This document shows, one piece after another, positions 8,103-15,013 of a stretch of 15,013 nucleotides of DNA. Position 1 is the first letter of the stretch. Every line of letters starts with the position of its first letter. Both the position numbers and the translations under genes were made by a program. The DNA is taken from the NCBI GenBank assembly GCA_041584015.1, contig JBFHES010000098.1, positions 1 through 15,013 on the forward strand. The letters run 5' to 3'. Under the pieces are notes generated by a model. The model was given only the letters and a program-made list of their open reading frames with translations. It did not search any database and was not told the DNA's origin. This DNA comes from JBFHES01 sp041584015 (lineage in GTDB: Bacteria; Bacteroidota; Bacteroidia; Bacteroidales; M50B96).

Positions 8103-8262
8103 TTTACCTCCCTGAACTGTAATACGTGAGCACACCCGGGCCAATTGGAATCAGGTTTACAAGAATATCAGCTGCACTTGTCAGACTTATCTGTTGGTAC
8201 TTTATATTCGTATTGTAGGTAATAAATATCAGGACGGCACCAAAGTGATTGTTCTAAAATAA
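8103..8262 (+). pseudogene. Decayed C-terminal tail of a T9SS sorting domain
   Basis: In the 289-bp gap after the beta-propeller/Ig-like gene, one plus frame (about 8142-8201) reads QLESGLQEYQLHLSDLSVGT. The next frame (about 8206-8262) reads YIRIVGNKYQDGTKVIVLK followed by TAA at 8260-8262. Joined, this is the classic end of a type A sorting domain: L-S-D-L-S-x-G-T-Y-x-x-x-I...T-K-V-I-V-L-K. The join at about 8199-8204 (ggtactttatatt) is explained by two extra T residues; removing them gives SVGTYIRIV. The upstream frame also has a TGA at 8127-8129, and no start or body of a gene is present. It therefore looks like the stub of a deleted gene. The beta-propeller/Ig-like protein already has its own complete tail, so this is not its end. 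Confidence 0.6.
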
Positions 8263-8308
8263 GCGTCCAAATGATGTATCGTTAATAATACGCAAACACC
8301 GTATAAAA

Positions 8309-8341
8309 AAAGGGCTTGTTTCAAAATGAAACAAGCCCTTT
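8309..8341 (-). terminator. Intrinsic terminator of the GH13 gene (possibly bidirectional)
   Basis: A perfect 15-bp stem (AAAGGGCTTGTTTCA, 8309-8323, against 8327-8341) has a 3-base loop. It lies about 24 bp past the GH13 stop codon. On the minus strand the stem runs into seven T residues (the A-run 8305-8311 read in reverse), a proper U-tract. On the plus strand only a short TTTCT follows, so it could also stop the plus-strand T9SS pair but less efficiently. The genes converge here. Confidence 0.88.
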
Positions 8342-8364
8342 CTGAAATATTAAAAGTTATCGTG

Positions 8365-11184
8365 TTATTGTTTAATCAGCTTAATTGTTTCTCTGCTATC
8401 TCCATTAATTATCCTACAGAAATATATACCCGCTGGCACTTCTTGTCCGTTAAAGTTTCTGGCATTCCATTTTAAATATCGAGTGCCATCAGCATCGGCA
8501 ACATTCATTTTTTGTACCATCTGACCAACCGAATTGTAAATTTCAACCTGTGCTGATCTTCCTTCAACTTTAATTGTAAAGCTATTGCGCGATGGGTTTG
8601 GATAAACTGAGTTACCTGTTTGTGTACTTAATATTGATGGAACTGCAACCGGTACTGTATTAAATATTGGCGTCTCCAATTTTCTGCTGGTATACAATCT
8701 GTACTCACCTGCATTCAAGCTAAGTTGTGCATTTACATCACTTACAGTAATTGAATCGCCTGTGTAAAACTCATACCATTTACCCGGGAATGCAAAGTTT
8801 GGACTGATGCTTCCGCTTGTTACATCGAAATTACCCAGCACTGCAACGCTCATGGTGGCATGTGTAATATTAATGCGCTTTAAGTAAGAGTTTAACTGCA
8901 TTGAGAAGGTTCCTTCAGAGAAAGCAGGTTCGTTCTTTTTTAGATCGATTAAGGCACGATACACGTTGAAAAGGTGGTTTCTGTTTACTTCGCTATAGTA
9001 ATCCCATTTTACTGGTTTCTCGCCAGTACGGCCATTAAAATCAATGGAGATATCGTAACCTTGCTCGCCAAATTGCCAGATCATTTTTGGTCCCGGAATT
9101 GGCAAGAAAAAATTAGCTGAAAGTTCGGCTCTCTTTAGGGCCGTATTTGTATTGGTTATATCGTAGGAGCCACTTGAATTTCCATAACTTATATTTTTAT
9201 ACATCATACGTTCCTCATCATGGCTTTCCATGTAGGTAATCAGGTTTGGGTTGTTCCAACCTCGCGATTGATAATAACCCCATGATAAATCATTGCTTGG
9301 ATATCCCATGGCAGCCTCGGTGTAATTGTAGTTCATGTTACCCCAAAACATCATTCCATAATTGGCCAATTCTGTTTCTTCGCTGTTATCGGCAAAGTGC
9401 TCCATGATAACATAGGTCTCACTATCAACACTCCAAATAAAGTCTGCATAATTCTTCCAAATACTTACACGACTAGCATCGTAATATCCCCATGCAGCAG
9501 TATTGCCCAATGTATTGTTTTGTGTAAAGCCTTTCGATAAATCGAAACGGTAGCCATCAATTTTAAATTCATCAATCCAGAATTTAACCACACGCTTAAA
9601 GAAATCTTTGGTGTCGTTGCTTTCGTGATTAAAATCGAAACCTACATTATAATCGTGCATTGGCTGCTGGTTGTACCAAGGGTTGTTGGCAGCAGGTTGG
9701 TTGTTGGCAGCATCCCAGTATAACTGTACCAATGGCGACAAACCAAAGGAGTGGTTTAATGCAATATCCATAACAACTGCAATACCTCGCGAGTGACATT
9801 CGTCTACAAAACGCTTAAACTCATTCTTTGGACCGTAGTATTTATCAAAAGCAAAATAGAAATCAGGATTGTAACCCCAACTATTGTTTCCTTCGAACTC
9901 ATTAACCGGCATTAACTCAATGGTATTAATTCCCAAAAACTCAAGATAACCTAAAGTATCAATAAGGGTTTGTACATTTTGCTTGGCTGTAAAATCTCTA
10001 ATCAATAATTCATAAACAATTAGATCTTCTTTGGCCGGTCGGTTCCATGTTGGATTGTTCCAAGTGTATTCCACTTGATTGGTTTGAAATACAGAAGCAA
10101 TGTACTGTGTATTTCCAATAGGATAATCAATTAAATCAGGATAGCTTTCATTTGGAATATAATGGTCGTTCCAAGGATCGCTAACCTTCTCGGTGTACGG
10201 ATCGGCAATTGTAATTTCTCCATCAATAAAATACTGATAGATGTACTCTTTGCCAGCTTCAAGATTCTCTAATTTTACCCAGTAAGTTTTACCGTCGGTG
10301 GTTTTCTTCATGTAGTTCTCATCGCCTACTTCCCAATTACTAAAATCGCCTATAGCAAAAGCATAATCTTTAAAAGGAGCATACAGAGCAAGCAAAACGG
10401 TGTTTGCATCAATGTAGTTAATACCTGATTCCATTCCTGCAGGAAGATCTTCTACAACAACCTGAGGGCGAACATAAAAGTAAATAGAATCCGCAACAAC
10501 ATCGGTAGTATTCCATGCCAATGCTTTTACCCAAAACTTACCGTATCCACTTGCAGAAATATTTTGACTTAGCTGTGTACCTTCTACTTTTGAGATCAAA
10601 TTATCATTGATATAAAGTGCCATTGAATCGCAAAGAATTCCTTCTGCCTCAATATTAATGTTCTCGTTTAACTCAACAATCATCGACTCACTAGGATTCA
10701 CAATCTGAATATTCAATCCAGGTGTATAAACATCAACATAGATATCACCTCCCGAAGCAGTCTTACCTTCCAGATAACTACCTCCAACCGGATCGGCACT
10801 TCTGAACACCAATGCAATTTGTAAAATTGTTTCGCCAGCCGGAACTGAATAATAATCTCGGATGTTCGGGCCAATGGCCAATTCGTAAAGGTCGCCTCCA
10901 AGAGAAGTTAATTTTGTTGCAGCCGTATTTTCACCCCAGTTGCTTACCACATATTTCCAATCACTTGGCGATGTGCTCTCGTTGGTAATTACTCCGGTAT
11001 GTGCATATACATCGCCGGTAAAGCCAGCTAAACCGCCGCTTCCTTCGCTAGCATCAAATGTTATTACCACACTTTGGTTATCGTACGGAAAGGCCGGATT
11101 AGAACTAACCAATTGGCTCAAGGATATAATTGGACTTAATCCAATAGCAACAATCATTGCTAATGCAAAATATACTCTTCTCAT
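8365..11184 (-). CDS. Secreted GH13 alpha-amylase-family glycoside hydrolase with T9SS tail (939 aa)
   Basis: Signal peptide at residues 1-24. Residues 25-160 are a beta-rich N-terminal domain of unassigned type, and 160-240 a second Ig-like stretch. Residues 255-345 are a CBM48/E-set-like domain (APFKDYAFAIGDFSNW, YIYQYFIDGE). The GH13 barrel starts near 385 (DLIVYELLIRDFT). Conserved regions: I, MDIALNH (D473, N477, H478); II, GYRFDLSKG with R546 and nucleophile D548; III, VIMEHFADN with general acid E595; IV, ESHDEE with H655 and transition-state stabiliser D656. All three catalytic acids are present. Residues 770-835 are a C-terminal beta domain, and 858-939 the type A sorting domain (YPNPSRN, EIYNSVGQMV, VPAGIYFCRI). 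It should hydrolyse alpha-1,4 (perhaps 1,6) glucan bonds outside the cell. No SusC/SusD pair is adjacent. Fold and mechanism are firm; exact specificity is open. Confidence 0.95.
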   Translation of the reverse strand: MRRVYFALAMIVAIGLSPIISLSQLVSSNPAFPYDNQSVVITFDASEGSGGLAGFTGDVYAHTGVITNESTSPSDWKYVVSNWGENTAATKLTSLGGDLYELAIGPNIRDYYSVPAGETILQIALVFRSADPVGGSYLEGKTASGGDIYVDVYTPGLNIQIVNPSESMIVELNENINIEAEGILCDSMALYINDNLISKVEGTQLSQNISASGYGKFWVKALAWNTTDVVADSIYFYVRPQVVVEDLPAGMESGINYIDANTVLLALYAPFKDYAFAIGDFSNWEVGDENYMKKTTDGKTYWVKLENLEAGKEYIYQYFIDGEITIADPYTEKVSDPWNDHYIPNESYPDLIDYPIGNTQYIASVFQTNQVEYTWNNPTWNRPAKEDLIVYELLIRDFTAKQNVQTLIDTLGYLEFLGINTIELMPVNEFEGNNSWGYNPDFYFAFDKYYGPKNEFKRFVDECHSRGIAVVMDIALNHSFGLSPLVQLYWDAANNQPAANNPWYNQQPMHDYNVGFDFNHESNDTKDFFKRVVKFWIDEFKIDGYRFDLSKGFTQNNTLGNTAAWGYYDASRVSIWKNYADFIWSVDSETYVIMEHFADNSEETELANYGMMFWGNMNYNYTEAAMGYPSNDLSWGYYQSRGWNNPNLITYMESHDEERMMYKNISYGNSSGSYDITNTNTALKRAELSANFFLPIPGPKMIWQFGEQGYDISIDFNGRTGEKPVKWDYYSEVNRNHLFNVYRALIDLKKNEPAFSEGTFSMQLNSYLKRINITHATMSVAVLGNFDVTSGSISPNFAFPGKWYEFYTGDSITVSDVNAQLSLNAGEYRLYTSRKLETPIFNTVPVAVPSILSTQTGNSVYPNPSRNSFTIKVEGRSAQVEIYNSVGQMVQKMNVADADGTRYLKWNARNFNGQEVPAGIYFCRIINGDSRETIKLIKQ

Positions 11185-11208
11185 TCTCTTAGCTTATTAA
11201 GTTTGCAA

Positions 11209-11216
11209 CAAAGATA
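11209..11216 (-). promoter_or_regulatory. -7 promoter element of the GH13 gene
   Basis: The minus strand reads TATCTTTG, a perfect match to the Bacteroidota TAnnTTTG -7 box, 25 bp upstream of the ATG at 11184. I see no good TTTG at the expected -33 distance, so the promoter may be weak or activator-dependent. Confidence 0.5.
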
Positions 11217-11302
11217 ATAAAAACACGCTACCAGCACCAGAACAGAACTGATTATTAACACCTTAGCAAACAAGCTCTCCTGTAATTAGGAAATACCCTT
11301 CA

Positions 11303-11312
11303 CAAACGTTTG
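11303..11312. promoter_or_regulatory. Palindrome CAAACGTTTG upstream of the GH13 gene
   Basis: The 298-bp gap 11185-11482 holds no credible gene. Besides the -7 element and the M16 terminator, it has this perfect 10-bp palindrome centred on CG, about 120 bp upstream of the GH13 start. CG-centred palindromes of this form are typical of LacI-family operators, and maltodextrin and starch genes are often under such regulators. No regulator gene is in the window. The call is an inference from the motif shape. Confidence 0.3.
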
Positions 11313-11434
11313 CAGAAATTGGAATGTGCTGAATGCTTTGTGGATCAACGAAAAATAATTAAGCCTAAGCTAGCTGCAATGCTGAAATAAAGGAGATTGA
11401 AAACAGCATTTTTATTGCAGATAGCTAACAAAAA

Positions 11435-11458
11435 AAGGGAGACCATTTGGCCTCCCTT
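11435..11458 (-). terminator. Intrinsic terminator of the M16 peptidase gene
   Basis: Arms 11435-11445 (AAGGGAGACCA) and 11448-11458 (TGGCCTCCCTT) pair over 11 positions with one mismatch and a 2-base loop. It lies 25 bp past the stop codon. On the minus strand the stem is followed by a T-run (the A-run 11430-11436 in reverse). Spacing and design match the GH13 terminator. Confidence 0.82.
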
Positions 11459-11482
11459 CCTATGTATTGCAATTTCGAATAA

Positions 11483-14293
11483 TTATTCTGGCTTCAATAC
11501 TACTTGTACACGGTTGTCGTGTCCAAAGAATTTAGCAGCGGCAGTTCTAATATGCTCAATGGTCATACCTTCAACATAGTCGTTATACTCGAAATACTGA
11601 GCAGGATCATCACCATGCCAAATATTTGAATAAAGTCTGTTTAACCAATATCTGTTCTCTTCTTTAGCCGACTCTCTTTCGCGCAATTTCTTCTGAATAG
11701 CTTTTGAAAGTTCTTCGTCACTTGGTCCTTTTTTCATCAAACCTGTAATCTCAGCATCAACACCGGCAATAAGCTTGTCAACATTGTCAGGATTACAACC
11801 AAAGCTAATAACAATTTCGAATTCAGGATTAGGATAATGACTTGTGCGAGGATAAGCGCCAATTGAATAAACACCACTCTCTTCTTCACGAATTGATTCA
11901 AGTAACTTTGTACTAAGAATCTTACAAACCATATCAATGTCCATTCTGTCTTCCCATGAATATTCAAACTTACCGTGGTAGTTTAGGTAAACAATACTCT
12001 TAGGCTCAGTTCCTTTATGAACAACGCTGTTAATTCTTCCGCTTGGTGTTTCAACACCAATGTTCTTCCAGTTCTCATCTCTTCTAACTACAGGCAAGCT
12101 ACCAATATACTGCTCAACAAAAGGCTTAAATGTCTTGGTATCGATGTTACCAACAAATACAAAAGTAAAGTTAGATGGATCGGCAAATCGTTGTCTGTAA
12201 ATATAAGTCACACGTTTGAAATCGGCTTCTGATAAACGCTCGGCAGTTAAAGGCTTTTTACGTGGGTGATTATTTGACATGATAACACCAATTGAATCGC
12301 GGAATGCATTCTCCGGGCTAGCACCCTGGTTCTCTAAATAACCACGCATTTTGTTGATGTATGATTCATAAGCTTCCTGATCTTTACGAGGCTTGGTAAA
12401 ATGCAGGTGTACTAACTGCATAAAAGTCTCAATATCTTGCGGAGATGTACTTCCGCTTAGTCCTTCAGATAACTCGCTTAAATATGGGTTTACTCTTACC
12501 ATCTTGTCTGATAAATACTTTTCAAGCTCCAGTTTACTGAAATCACCAATTCCGCTTTCGCTCATAATATCAGCAGCAATAGAAGCTGAAACGTCATCTT
12601 TAAGACCGTAGTTCGACCATCCACCGGCACTAAATGCACGGAATAAAATCTCATCTTCCTTAAAGTTTGTTGGTTTTACAACAACCTTAATTCCGTTCTC
12701 TAGAGTCCAGGTTTCGTAACCTAATTTTTTGTTTTTCTTTTTCTTATCAACTTTACCCGGAGCAGGTAATTTTGCCATTAACTCTTTGTCGGTTGTTTTG
12801 TCCTTATACGGTTCAAGGTTCTCTAAAGAAACGTTTTCAAGAATTGATAATATTTCATCTTCGTTAGGTAATTCAACGCCTTCTTTTTCAGGGCCCATTA
12901 AAACAAGTACTCTGTTCTCATTGGTAATCCACTTTTCAGCTAAAACGTTTAATTCTTCAAGCTCAATGGTTGGCATGTATTTTTTGTAAAGCTCATACTC
13001 ATACTCAATACCAGGTATTGGATCGTGTGGCTTTAAAAAGTTACGCGTGTATTCTCTTACAAAATTGTCAGACTTAGCTTTGTCTTTCTCGTTAAACATC
13101 TTCTCGATGCTTCTTAATAAAGACTTCTTCTCACGTTCTAGTTCCGTTTTTGTAAAACCAAACATCTTTACTCTTTCATTTTCAATTACCAGGTTCTCGA
13201 TTGATGATCTGATTTGATTTCCTTGAGTAACAGCTACCGATGTATAAGCATCTTTAGGTCCAATAAAACCACCGTAACCAGACTGAGCCATTAAGAATGG
13301 AGGCTCTGCTTGCATGGTAAGTTCCTGTAGACGGTTACTTAACATCTGGTTGTATAACTGATGAATAATTGACTGACGGTATTCGCCATGTGTTCCCATT
13401 GTATGAGCAGGATGTTTGTGATATAACTGCACAAGTGTCATTTGAGCTTCTTTATCTTTAGCTACAACAACTTTTGTATCTTCATGATCAGGTACATCAA
13501 AATATACTCTTTCGCGAGGTTCTGCTTTCGAAGGTATTTGTGAAAACTGAGCAATAATCTTCTTCTCAATTTTAGCTACATCAATATCACCAACAGCAAT
13601 AATTGCCATTAAGTCCGGACGATACCAATCGTTGTAAAAACGACGAAGAGCTTCGTGAGATCCTTCTCTAATGATTTCCATTTTACCAATTGGTAAACGC
13701 TTTGCATATTGCGACTCGTGAAGCATAACAGGTAGGTATTGTCTCATCATGCGATCCTGAGCACCTTGTCCCATTCTCCACTCTTCTTCAATAACACCAC
13801 GTTCTTTGTCAATTTCTTCGCTTTCTAATGCAATACCAGAAGCCCAATCGAACAATACTAATAATCCTGTATCAAGGAAAGCCTCTTCATCAAGTGGCAC
13901 TTTAATTCCATAAACAGTTTCATCAAAGCTTGTGTAAGCATTTACTTCCGGGCCAAACTTCATTCCGATTGACTCTAAGAAATTAATAACTTCATGCTTT
14001 TCGAAGTTTTTGGTTCCGTTAAAGGCCATGTGCTCTAACATGTGAGCAAATCCTTGCTGATCATCATCCTCAAGAACAGCACCTGCATTTACCACAAGTG
14101 TTAACTCTACACGGTTTTCAGGTTTTTCATTTTCACGGATGTAGTATTTCATTCCGTTTTCAAGTGTACCAATTTTAACTTTTTCGTCAATTGGTAAAGG
14201 CTCATCGAGCGAAGATACGTTGTCTTGCGCGGTTAGTTGTACAGCATACAAACCAGTTATGAGCAATAAAACAAATAACTTTAATTTTCTCAT
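11483..14293 (-). CDS. Exported M16 family zinc metallopeptidase (pitrilysin/PqqL-like, 936 aa)
   Basis: Signal peptide at residues 1-23 (MRKLKLF, hydrophobic core, LTAQ). The protein has the two-half architecture of single-chain M16 enzymes. The N-terminal half begins IGTLENGMKYYIREN and carries the inverted zinc motif H84-M-L-E87-H88 (GFAHMLEHMAFNGT). The third ligand is E164 in KERGVIEEEW, 76 residues after H88, the spacing usual in the family. A second M16 domain spans about 190-400. A Lys-rich linker (515-523, KVDKKKKNKK) leads to the C-terminal half, which restarts with TWTLENGIKVVVKP and lacks a zinc motif, as expected. The REEESGVYSIGAYPR stretch (802-816) is the substrate-binding loop. 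It should degrade peptides in the periplasm, or outside if lipid-anchored, though no lipobox or T9SS tail is seen. It has its own promoter and terminator, so it is probably monocistronic. Substrate is unknown. Confidence 0.95.
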   Translation of the reverse strand: MRKLKLFVLLLITGLYAVQLTAQDNVSSLDEPLPIDEKVKIGTLENGMKYYIRENEKPENRVELTLVVNAGAVLEDDDQQGFAHMLEHMAFNGTKNFEKHEVINFLESIGMKFGPEVNAYTSFDETVYGIKVPLDEEAFLDTGLLVLFDWASGIALESEEIDKERGVIEEEWRMGQGAQDRMMRQYLPVMLHESQYAKRLPIGKMEIIREGSHEALRRFYNDWYRPDLMAIIAVGDIDVAKIEKKIIAQFSQIPSKAEPRERVYFDVPDHEDTKVVVAKDKEAQMTLVQLYHKHPAHTMGTHGEYRQSIIHQLYNQMLSNRLQELTMQAEPPFLMAQSGYGGFIGPKDAYTSVAVTQGNQIRSSIENLVIENERVKMFGFTKTELEREKKSLLRSIEKMFNEKDKAKSDNFVREYTRNFLKPHDPIPGIEYEYELYKKYMPTIELEELNVLAEKWITNENRVLVLMGPEKEGVELPNEDEILSILENVSLENLEPYKDKTTDKELMAKLPAPGKVDKKKKNKKLGYETWTLENGIKVVVKPTNFKEDEILFRAFSAGGWSNYGLKDDVSASIAADIMSESGIGDFSKLELEKYLSDKMVRVNPYLSELSEGLSGSTSPQDIETFMQLVHLHFTKPRKDQEAYESYINKMRGYLENQGASPENAFRDSIGVIMSNNHPRKKPLTAERLSEADFKRVTYIYRQRFADPSNFTFVFVGNIDTKTFKPFVEQYIGSLPVVRRDENWKNIGVETPSGRINSVVHKGTEPKSIVYLNYHGKFEYSWEDRMDIDMVCKILSTKLLESIREEESGVYSIGAYPRTSHYPNPEFEIVISFGCNPDNVDKLIAGVDAEITGLMKKGPSDEELSKAIQKKLRERESAKEENRYWLNRLYSNIWHGDDPAQYFEYNDYVEGMTIEHIRTAAAKFFGHDNRVQVVLKPE

Positions 14294-14332
14294 TTTAATT
14301 TATTTATAAATAACTATTTCCTCTTAATCCTG

Positions 14333-14362
14333 CAAAAATAACTAATTGTCAATCGATTCAAA
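14333..14362 (-). promoter_or_regulatory. Bacteroidota promoter of the M16 peptidase gene
   Basis: On the minus strand, TTTG (14362-14359), an 18-base spacer and TATTTTTG (14340-14333) match the sigma-ABfr consensus in both boxes and in spacing. The -7 box ends 40 bp before the ATG at 14293, giving a leader of about 30 nt. It is the best promoter match in the window. Confidence 0.72.
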
Positions 14363-14493
14363 TAAAAGATGTCTATTTAACCAATGTTAACAAATAAGAT
14401 AAGCTGAGCCACTTAGCACTAAACATGCCATGATCACTATTAAGCTGCTAACAAAGCTACTAATTAATATGCAAGTAATGCAGGCTGTATCCT

Positions 14494-14529
14494 AACGAAC
14501 ACTCCCTGTTCGTTTACGAACAATTCGTA
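14494..14529. repeat. Chained, mutually exclusive inverted repeats downstream of ispG
   Basis: Between ispG and the M16 gene lie AACGAACA (14494-14501), TGTTCGTT (14507-14514), ACGAACA (14516-14522) and TTCGTA (14524-14529). The first pairs perfectly with the second (8 bp, 5-base loop). The second pairs with the third (7 bp, 2-base loop). TACGAA (14515-14520) pairs with TTCGTA. The pairings overlap, so only some can form at once. No T-run follows on the minus strand, so it is an atypical terminator for ispG if it is one at all. It starts 17 bp after the ispG stop codon. Confidence 0.55.
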
Positions 14530-14545
14530 ATAGTACGATCCACCT

Positions 14546-15013
14546 TTAGTCTAAATTATCGACCCAGGAACCAGCGTCTTTTATGAGTTGTACCAATTCA
14601 CGAACTGCATCTTTTTCTGGAATATTCTTTTTAACCATTTGCTTCTCGCGATAAAGCGAAACGCGCCCTGGTCCAGAACCTACATAACCAAAATCTGCGT
14701 CGGCCATTTCGCCCGGACCATTTACTATGCAACCCATAATGCCAATTTTCACACCTTTAAGATGCGATGTAACTTGTTTGATAGAAGCGGTTGTTTTGTG
14801 CAAATCGAATAGTGTTCTACCACAGCCGGGACATGAGATGTAGTCCGGCTTTGTAATTCTTGATCGGCTTGCTTGCAGCACTCCAAATGAAATTGACAAT
14901 ACCTCATCATTAGAAATAGCCGAATTGCTATTGCTAATAAAAACGCCATCTATCAAACCATCAATTAATAATGGGCCATAATCACAAGCCACCATAACTT
15001 GCAGTTCCTCCAA
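14546..15013 (-). CDS. ispG: 4-hydroxy-3-methylbut-2-enyl-diphosphate synthase, C-terminal part (5' end outside window)
   Basis: IspG (GcpE) reduces methylerythritol cyclodiphosphate to HMBPP, the penultimate step of the MEP isoprenoid pathway, in the cytosol using a [4Fe-4S] cluster. The visible 155 codons carry the cluster-binding C-terminal domain. CPGCGRTLFDLH gives two Cys (local residues 61 and 64). GIMGCIVNGPGEMADADFGY gives the third Cys (95) and the Glu ligand (102). The domain continues with G-x-G-P-G-R-V-S-L-Y and a short helical end (PEKDAVRELVQLIKDAG). The frame is open to the window edge. The TTG at 15013 is an internal Leu codon, not a start, because the family needs several hundred more N-terminal residues. 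Bacteroidota usually have the long IspG form with an insert domain; this cannot be checked here. It is the only cytosolic enzyme gene in the window. Confidence 0.97.
   Translation of the reverse strand: MEELQVMVACDYGPLLIDGLIDGVFISNSNSAISNDEVLSISFGVLQASRSRITKPDYISCPGCGRTLFDLHKTTASIKQVTSHLKGVKIGIMGCIVNGPGEMADADFGYVGSGPGRVSLYREKQMVKKNIPEKDAVRELVQLIKDAGSWVDNLD

Noticed and set aside
8115..8262. A short complete gene in the gap after the beta-propeller/Ig-like protein
   Set aside because: The open stretch ending at 8262 lacks a start and signal peptide. The recognisable sorting-domain peptide is split over two frames, so it is better read as a relic.
11397..11579. Plus-strand open frame running over the M16 terminator and gene end
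   Set aside because: It spans a terminator hairpin and the 3' end of the M16 gene on the other strand and has no protein-like features.
14377..14390. TTAAC-CAAT-GTTAA dyad upstream of the M16 promoter
   Set aside because: Five-base AT-rich arms are expected by chance in this DNA, and nothing else supports a site.
15011..15013. TTG at the window edge as the start of the ispG fragment
   Set aside because: The frame stays open to the edge and IspG needs a long N-terminal barrel, so this codon is internal.

Overview
The window reads as chromosome from a Bacteroidota bacterium, probably an environmental, polysaccharide-using lineage; the genus cannot be fixed from the sequence. The evidence is: AT-rich DNA; three proteins ending in the type A C-terminal sorting domain of the type IX secretion system (T9SS); eight SprB-type repeats in one protein; Bacteroidota-type promoters (TTTG spaced from TAnnTTTG) in place of clear Shine-Dalgarno sites; and a secreted GH13 enzyme and M16 peptidase of kinds common in this phylum. 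No tRNA, rRNA, insertion sequence, integrase or CRISPR array was seen.

Layout. Positions 1-1317 (minus) hold the N-terminal 439 codons of an exported S8 subtilisin-like peptidase whose 3' end lies outside the window. A 403-bp divergent intergenic region follows, with a compound inverted repeat. On the plus strand, 1721-5320 and 5328-8075 are a tight pair (7-bp gap) of large T9SS surface proteins: an eight-module SprB-repeat protein, and a beta-propeller plus Ig/PKD-like multidomain protein. After them lies a decayed, frameshifted tail of a third T9SS sorting domain (about 8103-8262), then a strong hairpin terminator.

The rest is on the minus strand. It comprises a secreted GH13 alpha-amylase-family enzyme with T9SS tail (8365-11184), an exported full-length M16 zinc peptidase (11483-14293), and the C-terminal part of ispG of isoprenoid synthesis (14546 to the window edge). 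The GH13 and M16 genes each have their own promoter-like element and their own intrinsic terminator, so they look monocistronic.

How the parts fit. Apart from ispG, every gene encodes an exported protein: two peptidases, a glucan-active enzyme and a pair of adhesin- or scaffold-like surface proteins. This is a cell-surface and secretion neighbourhood. I found no convincing evidence of a wholly new system. The points most worth a second look are the SprB-repeat/propeller pair with its duplicated C-terminal modules, the T9SS-domain relic, and three unexplained dyad-symmetric intergenic elements.
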